Assembly (NCBI GenBank): GCA_913045395.1
Contig: CAJWPV010000070.1
Coordinates: 1-7,047, forward strand
Source: an uncultured Verrucomicrobiota bacterium
GTDB lineage: Bacteria > Verrucomicrobiota > Verrucomicrobiia > Limisphaerales > UBA1096
DNA length: 7,047 bases
Direction of reading: 5' to 3'
Shown here piece by piece: positions 1 through 5,969 of the stretch; position 1 is the stretch's first letter, and every line of letters starts with the position of its first letter. A program made the position numbers and the translations under genes. Under the pieces are notes generated by a model. That model was given only the letters and a program-made list of their open reading frames with translations. It did not search any database and had not been told where the DNA came from.

Positions 1-1
1 G

Positions 2-262
2 AAGCCATCCGCCCAGCTCGCACTCGGCGAGTCGCCGCTTTACTTCACCATCGGCAACCTGAATTTCTCGTGGGAGCGACTGAAGTTCACCGACCTCGCC
101 GATGCCGGGAAATCCCGCGACGTTAACATCAACATCGAGGGCTACACCGTGCAGGACGTCGAGAAACTCAGCGACCTGCGCCCGCTCTTCGACCAAATCG
201 CCACCAAGGTCACTTGGAAGGTGCTGCTCAACAAACTCTTCGGCCGCCTTTTCTCCAACTGA
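2..262 (+). CDS. C-terminal end of an unrecognised protein (5' partial)
   Basis: An open frame enters from the left edge and runs for 86 codons to a TGA at 260-262; the start lies outside the window. The base composition is GC-rich with a normal coding look, and no other frame here is as convincing. The visible tail reads YFTIGNLNFSWERLKF near its beginning, then a charged middle (DVNINIEGY, VQDVEKLSDLRPLFDQIA), and ends in a basic, hydrophobic, amphipathic segment (VTWKVLLNKLFGRLFSN). No transmembrane span, catalytic motif or named domain is recognisable in this fragment. It is convergent with recF, whose stop is 27 bp away, so the two are not co-transcribed. No function is assigned. Confidence 0.7.
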   Translation, partial: KPSAQLALGESPLYFTIGNLNFSWERLKFTDLADAGKSRDVNINIEGYTVQDVEKLSDLRPLFDQIATKVTWKVLLNKLFGRLFSN

Positions 263-272
263 CCCGACAGCA

Positions 273-282
273 CTTGGCCAGG
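273..282 (-). repeat. Copy 1 of 10-bp motif CCTGGCCAAG
   Basis: Exact copy, read on the minus strand, in the 27-bp non-coding gap between the convergent ends of the unknown gene and recF. It is not part of a good terminator: the palindromic core TGGCCA is only 6 bp and no T-run follows. Confidence 0.5.
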
Positions 283-289
283 CGGCGGC

Positions 290-1369
290 TCAAATCATTC
301 TCTTCAGGCTACCCTGCTCGATCTGCCAGCGGTGGAGATTGCCGGAAAGTTCGCCGGGCCAGTTTTCCTCGGTGCAGGTCATAAACACCTGGCCAAGCGC
401 CTGGCCGGTGCGGCTGATCAGCGGCATCAGGCCGGCCCGGCGCCCGGCGTCCAGTTCGCCCATTACGTCGTCGATCAAGAGGATCGGCGGCGAGCCATGA
501 ATGCCGCCGAGGTACTCGGCCTGCGCTATTTTCAGCGCGATGGCAAAGGTGCGCTTTTGTCCTTCGCTGGCGTATTGCACCGCCGACTGGCCGTCGAGCG
601 TCAGTTTGAGTTCATCGCGATGTGGTCCGACCAGTGTCGTGCGGTATCGCTGCTCGCGAGGTCTCGACTTGGCCAGGCTTACCGCAAGATCCTCACGTAC
701 ACTTGGTGCGTAGGTGATGTCTGCGTTCTCCGGCTTGGCCGCGATTTTTCGGTAAGCCAGCCGGATGATTGGCGAGAGTTTGTCAACGAGCTGCCGGCGG
801 GCGGCGATGAGTTGTTCGCCGTTGGCGACAAGTTCGCGGGTGAAGCTGTCGATCAACGCGGGGTCGGGCGAATCTCGCCTGAGCAGTGCGTTGCGCGAGC
901 GCAGCGCCTCGGTGTAACGGTGTAGCAACTCGAGATAGCCGGGCTGGGACTGTGTCAGTAGCAGATCTAGGAAACGTCGGCGAGACTTTCCCGGCCCGTT
1001 AACCAGCAGTGAATCCTCCGCACAAAAGACAACGGTACGAAGCGTGCCGAGGTAATCGGTAATGCGGCGCATCGGCTTTTCATTGACGGTGAGTTTGCGT
1101 TGGTCAGGGGACCAGTAGTAGCGGATTTCGCTTTCTGCCTGGCCAAGCGCGAGTCCGCCGGCGAAAAAGGCTTTTTGTTCGTGTCGGATGAGCTGTGCGT
1201 TGCCGACGCCGCGGAACGAGCGGAGCGTGGCCAGCAGGTAAACAGCCTCGAGCAGGTTGGTTTTGCCCTGTGCATTGCGGCCGAGCAGCACGTGAAATCC
1301 CGGCTCGAATGCTGCATCGAGCTCCCGAATGTTCCGAAAGTCACGCAGTTTGAGCTTGGTCAAGTGCAC
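290..1369 (-). CDS. recF: DNA replication and repair protein RecF
   Basis: RecF is a cytoplasmic SMC/ABC-type ATPase that, with RecO and RecR, helps load RecA at single-strand gaps and stalled forks. The 359 residues match the usual family length. Visible motifs in order: N-terminal LKLRDFRNI (residues 6-14), Walker A GRNAQGKT (30-37), the family block FCAEDSLLVNGPGKSRRRFLD (centred on 115-134), GPHRDEL (248-254), the ABC signature ASEGQKR (267-273) and Walker B LLIDDVMGELD (297-307). All ATPase elements are intact. The start is a GTG at 1367-1369, chosen because the protein then begins exactly where RecF proteins usually begin; an upstream ATG is out of frame and no clear Shine-Dalgarno is seen. 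A small inverted repeat (CGCA-TTG-TGCG, 1373-1383) sits just before the start. recF lies 45 bp downstream of a barrel gene and may be read through from it; dnaA, dnaN and gyrB are not next to it in this window. Confidence 0.97.
   Translation of the reverse strand: MHLTKLKLRDFRNIRELDAAFEPGFHVLLGRNAQGKTNLLEAVYLLATLRSFRGVGNAQLIRHEQKAFFAGGLALGQAESEIRYYWSPDQRKLTVNEKPMRRITDYLGTLRTVVFCAEDSLLVNGPGKSRRRFLDLLLTQSQPGYLELLHRYTEALRSRNALLRRDSPDPALIDSFTRELVANGEQLIAARRQLVDKLSPIIRLAYRKIAAKPENADITYAPSVREDLAVSLAKSRPREQRYRTTLVGPHRDELKLTLDGQSAVQYASEGQKRTFAIALKIAQAEYLGGIHGSPPILLIDDVMGELDAGRRAGLMPLISRTGQALGQVFMTCTEENWPGELSGNLHRWQIEQGSLKRMI
388..397 (+). repeat. Copy 2 of 10-bp motif CCTGGCCAAG
   Basis: Exact copy on the plus strand inside the 3' part of recF, where the minus strand reads it as A-L-G-Q-V. 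A partial echo (CCTGGCC) follows at 400-406. Confidence 0.5.
668..677 (-). repeat. Copy 3 of 10-bp motif CCTGGCCAAG
   Basis: Exact copy on the minus strand inside recF. Here it encodes S-L-A-K, a different reading phase from the other recF copies, so shared peptide sequence cannot explain it. Confidence 0.5.
1138..1147 (+). repeat. Copy 4 of 10-bp motif CCTGGCCAAG
   Basis: Exact copy on the plus strand inside the 5' part of recF; the gene strand reads A-L-G-Q-A across it. Confidence 0.5.
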
Positions 1370-1414
1370 GCCGCATTGTGCGTGGTGGCGGATCAGGGTT
1401 CGAGCGGAAAGCAG

Positions 1415-3685
1415 CTAAAAGCGGTACAGCATCCCGATTTTAGTCACCAGCTCTAGGTCCTTGATCACGAAGCCGGTCATCTCGTCAACGTAGCCCTGGT
1501 TGACCACAAAGAACATTTTCGCGCCCGGCTTGTACTCCCACTGAAGGCGACTGTTGACACCCATAGAGTTTGAGATGTCATCGTACTGCAGGAGGTTCGA
1601 TAGAACCAAATCCGGTGTGAAACTGTACTGGAGCGTTCCTGAGATGACATTGATAGTGGAATTCTCAAACTGCTCCCAATCGATCAGGTTCAAGGAGTAA
1701 TCAACGCTTAAACGGAGCTTGGGCCAAGGGATATAACGTGTTTCAAGCTCTATTTGTTGTCTCGTGCCATCGTAAAAGCCGCCGATCCTGTACATGGGCC
1801 TAAGGAACAGTAATCGGTTCATGCCCAAATAGGCTAACAAACGTACATCCCACCATTCATAATCCCCGGCAGGGATCATCGAACCGTCGGAGATTTCAAA
1901 ATCCTCAGTCGGCCGATCCGTCAAGTGCGACACCTTTAGCGATATATAGTCTTGGCTCTCGAGAAAGAGTGAAACTAGATCGAGCGATTGTTTGGTATTC
2001 ACAACGTCGTTTCCGAGATCGGTGTAGAGTTCCGCCTCGTAACCATGGCGTGTGTTCCGCAACCAACTGATGTTGTCGTGGTAGGTCGTAAAATCCGCTT
2101 CGACCATGTACCGACGAGTGCCCCGGCGCCGAACAAAACCCATGGCCGGATTGAAATCATCGCCGATATCCATTGCGCTGGCGGACAGATCGATGTTGCG
2201 GTCATACAGCTTGGTGCTGGCGCCCCAGGCCGGCTCCAGTCCACCCACATCTTCCGAATAGGAACCAAGCGCAAACAGGTTGGCCTCAAAGGTGCGTCCA
2301 TCCAAGAAGTTGCTGTTTCGATACTGGAAGTCGACACCTGTGACCGAGTTCATTTCATCCGAGTTTGGATCACCCACGGTGGTCAGGAACCCAACGGATG
2401 ACTGCTCGAAAAGGTTGCGGCTAACTCGGCCAACAAAAGCATTCCGCGGGCGCCCATCCCCCTCTATCACGGCATCAAGCAGGCCGATGTTATAATCCTT
2501 AATACGGCCGGTAAGCTTTCCGGCAAAGTGAATCGGCGCGATTTGTCCTTTACTGCTCAGGCCGATTCGACGACTGAAAAACGGCATCAGCAGTGTGTCA
2601 GACGAATCCCGTGATCGGCGTCTGGAGGATTCACCGCCGCCGAAACCGAAGATGCCGGAGTCTTCCAGGAAAAACTGGCGTTTTTCTTGGAAAAACAGGG
2701 GGTAGCGAGTTAAATTAACCTGGCGCCTGTCTATTTCGGTCTCCGCGAAATCGGTGTTGACGCTAGCAAGGGCGGACAGGCTGGGTGTGAGCCGGTAGCG
2801 GACATCGAAACCAAAGTCCCCAAGCAAATCCGAGTCCTTGGCATCGTACTCCCTACGGTATTTACCGGTCGCATAAGGAGTAATGTCCAGACCAAGCCCC
2901 TGCCTGAGCCCGTGCAATCCGGTCAAGTCACCGCATTCGGACACATGATAACCTCGGATGGAGGCGCGCGAGTTGGCCCACAAAGCACTTTCATTGAAGC
3001 GTCCGATGTTGCGGTAGATGTTGAATCCCCATGTGCTGGTTGTTTCATCAAAACTGATAGTCTTGAATGGAATGGCGATTTCGGTGCTCCATCCCCAGAC
3101 ATGTCGCCTGCTTTTTGCCATCCATGCCCCGTCCCACTCGGGACTTACAGAGGTGTTATTACTGATCGTGGCATCGCCGCGCGCTCCGTTCGTGTTAACC
3201 GAAAATTGATAGCCGTTCCTGCGATCCAGAAAGGTATCCAGGGTAATCATCACCACATCCTCAAAATACATGTGACCATCCCTCTCCATGTTAAGCGCAA
3301 CAAGGCGATCAGACTCGGTGTCAAAGCACCACACGCCGATGTACAATGCATCGTCATCGAAGAGCACCCGGAATTCCGTTCGCTGGGAGTGTGGCACATT
3401 CTCCTTGGGTTCCTTTTGAAGAAACTCACCTGCCGGCTTGGTCAAGTGCCATGGTTCGTCAACGAGATGGCCGTCGATGTCGGGAGCCTGGTCGACGCGC
3501 ACTGCCTTTACGGTGGGCCGACCTCGAAATGTGCCCCGGCTTTCGGGCGCGATCGCTGATGGCTTGGGAATGTCAGCCGCAAACGCCTGGCCAAGGGCCA
3601 CACCAAAAGCCAAGGCCAATGCTCGACAAAACCACCTGATCTGGGCAGGCAGAAATGGCGTTTGCTTTAAGAAGATGTGTCCCAT
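1415..3685 (-). CDS. CBM9-like / DUF5916 outer-membrane beta-barrel protein (paralogue B)
   Basis: The 756 residues begin with a signal peptide: a long basic n-region, a hydrophobic stretch (RALALAFGVALGQAFA) and likely cleavage near residue 36-37. Residues about 58-260 look like the CBM9-like module found in DUF5916 proteins: APDIDGHLVDEPW (67-79), RTEFRVLFDDDALYIGVWCFD (centred on 102-122), DTFLDRRNGYQFSVN (150-164), EWDGAW (183-188), WGWSTEIAIPFK (197-208) and WGFNIYRNIGRF (219-230). The rest is rich in alternating barrel-like strands with the DUF5916 hallmarks FFQEKRQFFLEDSGIF (331-346), FFSRRIGL (369-376) and NPAMGFVRRRGTRR. It ends in Y-R-F, the usual C-terminal signal of barrel proteins inserted by BAM. 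The ATG is the first possible start: an in-frame TAG directly precedes it, with only a weak GTGGA upstream. There is no lipobox, TonB box or plug domain. The exact role of this family is not settled; glycan binding or passage at the outer membrane is inferred. It lies 19 bp after paralogue A and is probably co-transcribed with it. Confidence 0.9.
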   Translation of the reverse strand: MGHIFLKQTPFLPAQIRWFCRALALAFGVALGQAFAADIPKPSAIAPESRGTFRGRPTVKAVRVDQAPDIDGHLVDEPWHLTKPAGEFLQKEPKENVPHSQRTEFRVLFDDDALYIGVWCFDTESDRLVALNMERDGHMYFEDVVMITLDTFLDRRNGYQFSVNTNGARGDATISNNTSVSPEWDGAWMAKSRRHVWGWSTEIAIPFKTISFDETTSTWGFNIYRNIGRFNESALWANSRASIRGYHVSECGDLTGLHGLRQGLGLDITPYATGKYRREYDAKDSDLLGDFGFDVRYRLTPSLSALASVNTDFAETEIDRRQVNLTRYPLFFQEKRQFFLEDSGIFGFGGGESSRRRSRDSSDTLLMPFFSRRIGLSSKGQIAPIHFAGKLTGRIKDYNIGLLDAVIEGDGRPRNAFVGRVSRNLFEQSSVGFLTTVGDPNSDEMNSVTGVDFQYRNSNFLDGRTFEANLFALGSYSEDVGGLEPAWGASTKLYDRNIDLSASAMDIGDDFNPAMGFVRRRGTRRYMVEADFTTYHDNISWLRNTRHGYEAELYTDLGNDVVNTKQSLDLVSLFLESQDYISLKVSHLTDRPTEDFEISDGSMIPAGDYEWWDVRLLAYLGMNRLLFLRPMYRIGGFYDGTRQQIELETRYIPWPKLRLSVDYSLNLIDWEQFENSTINVISGTLQYSFTPDLVLSNLLQYDDISNSMGVNSRLQWEYKPGAKMFFVVNQGYVDEMTGFVIKDLELVTKIGMLYRF
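3586..3595 (+). repeat. Copy 5 of 10-bp motif CCTGGCCAAG
   Basis: Exact copy on the plus strand inside the signal-peptide codons of barrel paralogue B (A-L-G-Q-A on the gene strand). Confidence 0.5.
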
Positions 3686-3704
3686 CTATTATTCCACTTA
3701 ATGA

Positions 3705-5948
3705 TTAAAAGCGGAACAGTCCGCCGACCTTAGCCACCACCTCAATGTCCCTAATCACGAAGCCGGTTATCTCGTCGACATACCCCTGGTTGATAACGAA
3801 GAACATTTTCGCGCCCGGTTTATACTCCCACTGCAGCCGGCTGTTGACCCCGATTGAATTTGATATGTCGTCATATTGGATTAGGTTAAAAAGGGTCAGG
3901 TCCGGGGTGAAACTGTACTGAATTCTCCCGGAAATCAGATTAATAGTTGAATCCTTGAATTGCTCCCAATCAATGAGGTTCAGAGAGTAATCCAGCATAA
4001 GTGAAATCCGGTTCGTTGGGCGATAAACGAGTGTAGACGAAAGTTGTTGCCGGTCGCCGTCGTAAAAACTGCCCACGGTGTAAGAATTGGCTGCGGCAAA
4101 CTTTCGATACAAACCAGTGTTTAAAGAAAGCCTCGCATCCCACCAATCATAATTGCCTGCCGGAATTACAGTTCCGTCCGAAATATCAAAGTCCTTGTTG
4201 GGTCGATCGGTGTGATGGGAGACCGATAAGGAGAGCATTTCTTGGCTTTCAAATGAAAGGGATGCCAGGTTGAACGTCTGCTTGGTGTTCACGACATCAT
4301 TCCCAAGATCGGTATAAAGCTCCGCCTCGTAACCGTGACGGGTGTTTCGCAACCAACTGATTTCCTCGAAATAGGGTGTGAATTCCGCCTCGAGCATGTG
4401 ACGCCGTGTTCCTCGCCGACGTACAAAGCCCATGGCCGGGTTGAAGTCGTTGCCGATCTCCATCACGCTGGCTGACAGTTCGATATTCCGGTCATATAAC
4501 TTTGCGTTGGTTGCCCAGGTCGGTTCCAAGCCACCCAAATCCTCTGAATAGGAACCTAGCACATAAAGATTTGCCTCGAAGGTATGTCCCCCCACGAAGT
4601 CGGTGTTACGGTACTGAAAGTCGATACCCGTCACTGAGTTCATTTCATCCGAGTTGGGATCACCCACCGTTGTCAGGAATCCGAACGACGATTGCTCAAA
4701 TATATTGCGACTGACGCGGCCGACGAAAGCATTGCGAGGGTGGTCGTCTCCCTCCACCACTGCGTTGAGCAGGCCGATATTGTAGTCCTTTATCCGTCCC
4801 GTCACTTTTCCGGCAAACTGAATGGGGGTAATCTGCCCTTTGCTGCTTAGGCCGATTCGCCGACTGAAAAACGGCATCAACAGTGTGTCCGAGGAATCCC
4901 GTGAACGGCGGCGGGATGATTCTCCGCCCCCGAAACCGAAGATGCCAGAGTCCTCGAGGAAAAACTGCCGTTTCTCAGGAAAGAACAGCGGGAAACGTGT
5001 GAAGTTGACCTGGCGCGTGTCTATTTCTGTTTCGGCAAAATCAGTGTTTATGCTGGCTAGGGCGGTTAGGCTGGGCGTGAGTCGATAGCGGACGTCGAAA
5101 CCAAAGTCACCAAGAAGATCAGAATCCCTGGAGTCATAGTCTTTCCTGTATTTACCCGTTGCATAGGGCGTGATATCTAGCCCGATCCCTTGTCTTAGAC
5201 CGTGTAGTCCAGTCAAGTCGCCGCATCCGGAGACATGATAGCTGCGACTGATTCGACGCGAGTTGGCCCACTGACCTCGCTCGCCAAAACGGCCAATATT
5301 TCGGTATATGTTGATTCCCCAGCTATCGTTCTTTTCGTCAAAGCTCAACGACTTAAAAGGGATGGCTACCTCAATACTCCAACCCCAAGCATGTTTTTTA
5401 CTTTTCGCCCTCCAAGCACCATCCCATTCACCGTTGCGCGAGGTATTGTTACTGACAGTTGCATCACTCCTAGCTCCATTAGGGTTAACCGTAAATATGT
5501 AGCCATTCCTGCGGTCTTGAAAGGTATCCAGCGTGATATTTACCATGTCTTCATAACGCATCATGACATCACGTTCCATGGTGTGGGCAATAATATTGCG
5601 TGCCTCTGTATCAAAACACCACACGCCAACAAATAGGGTATCATTATTGTAGAGTACACGAAACTCGGTGCGCTGTGAGTGTGGTATATTCTGTTTGGGT
5701 TCCTTTTGAAGGAACTCGCCAGCCGGTTTGGCATGGCTCCATGCTTCGTCAATGAGATGGCCGTCGATGTCGGGGGCCTTGGTGACGCGCACAGCAGCGA
5801 CGGTGGGCCGTCCGCGGAAGGTGCCTTTGCTTTCCGGCGCGATGATGGAGTGCTCGGCGGCGATTGCTGCTTGGCCAAGGCCAAGCATTAAAAGTGTCGT
5901 GAAGATTATCGTCCGCTGTATCGCCGGCCGATCAATTGGATTGCTCAA
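3705..5948 (-). CDS. CBM9-like / DUF5916 outer-membrane beta-barrel protein (paralogue A)
   Basis: The 747 residues have the same architecture as the next gene. The signal peptide has an n-region with R7, Q11 and R12, a hydrophobic core (IIFTTLLMLGLGQAAIA) and likely cleavage after residue 30. The CBM9-like module spans about 49-250 (APDIDGHLIDEAW 58-70, DTFQDRRNGYIFTVN 141-155, EWDGAW 174-179, WGWSIEVAIPFK 188-199). The DUF5916-type barrel follows (FFPEKRQFFLEDSGIF, FFSRRIGL, NPAMGFVRRRGTRR) and the protein ends in F-R-F. The start is best placed at a TTG (5946-5948): it gives a complete signal peptide, whereas the first in-frame ATG (residue 21) would leave too short a one. No Shine-Dalgarno is visible. 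The sulfatase stop is 21 bp upstream and in the same frame, so translation may depend on reinitiation. From residue 37 onward it aligns to paralogue B with a constant 9-residue offset and no net indel. Base composition is AT-richer than recF and the sulfatase. The glycan-related role is inferred. Confidence 0.9.
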   Translation of the reverse strand: MSNPIDRPAIQRTIIFTTLLMLGLGQAAIAAEHSIIAPESKGTFRGRPTVAAVRVTKAPDIDGHLIDEAWSHAKPAGEFLQKEPKQNIPHSQRTEFRVLYNNDTLFVGVWCFDTEARNIIAHTMERDVMMRYEDMVNITLDTFQDRRNGYIFTVNPNGARSDATVSNNTSRNGEWDGAWRAKSKKHAWGWSIEVAIPFKSLSFDEKNDSWGINIYRNIGRFGERGQWANSRRISRSYHVSGCGDLTGLHGLRQGIGLDITPYATGKYRKDYDSRDSDLLGDFGFDVRYRLTPSLTALASINTDFAETEIDTRQVNFTRFPLFFPEKRQFFLEDSGIFGFGGGESSRRRSRDSSDTLLMPFFSRRIGLSSKGQITPIQFAGKVTGRIKDYNIGLLNAVVEGDDHPRNAFVGRVSRNIFEQSSFGFLTTVGDPNSDEMNSVTGIDFQYRNTDFVGGHTFEANLYVLGSYSEDLGGLEPTWATNAKLYDRNIELSASVMEIGNDFNPAMGFVRRRGTRRHMLEAEFTPYFEEISWLRNTRHGYEAELYTDLGNDVVNTKQTFNLASLSFESQEMLSLSVSHHTDRPNKDFDISDGTVIPAGNYDWWDARLSLNTGLYRKFAAANSYTVGSFYDGDRQQLSSTLVYRPTNRISLMLDYSLNLIDWEQFKDSTINLISGRIQYSFTPDLTLFNLIQYDDISNSIGVNSRLQWEYKPGAKMFFVINQGYVDEITGFVIRDIEVVAKVGGLFRF
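5870..5879. repeat. Palindromic variant of the motif (CTTGGCCAAG)
   Basis: One base off the other copies, which makes it a perfect 10-bp palindrome. It lies in the signal-peptide codons of barrel paralogue A. With the adjacent CCAAGC (5881-5886) it can also form a 6-bp stem (GCTTGG at 5869-5874) with a 6-nt loop. Confidence 0.45.
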
Positions 5949-5969
5949 AGAGTTGTTGGGAAATAAGGG

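Noticed and set aside
263..289. Possible bidirectional terminator between the convergent genes
   Set aside because: Only the 6-bp self-complementary core TGGCCA is present, without a longer stem or T-tract.
102..500. 132-codon plus-strand frame across the 262/290 junction
   Set aside because: It overlaps the unknown gene in another frame and then runs antisense into recF; its Ser/Thr/Arg/Pro-rich sequence looks like out-of-frame translation.
332..925. 197-codon open frame on the plus strand opposite recF
   Set aside because: It is fully antisense to recF, whose motifs are intact end to end, and its product resembles no known family and has a composition expected of a GC-rich shadow frame.
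1370..1414. Possible terminator or promoter between barrel B and recF
   Set aside because: Only a 4-bp stem (1373-1383) is visible, with no T-tract and no convincing -35/-10 pair.
2912..3559. 215-codon open frame on the plus strand opposite barrel B
   Set aside because: It lies antisense to the well-supported CBM9-like domain. A similar shadow (5235-5636) appears opposite paralogue A, as expected from homologous codons on the other strand.
1415..5948. TonB-dependent receptor or SusC-like identity for the two barrels
   Set aside because: There is no plug domain or TonB box, the length is shorter, and the CBM9-like plus FFLEDSGIF/FFSRRIGL pattern fits DUF5916-type proteins instead.
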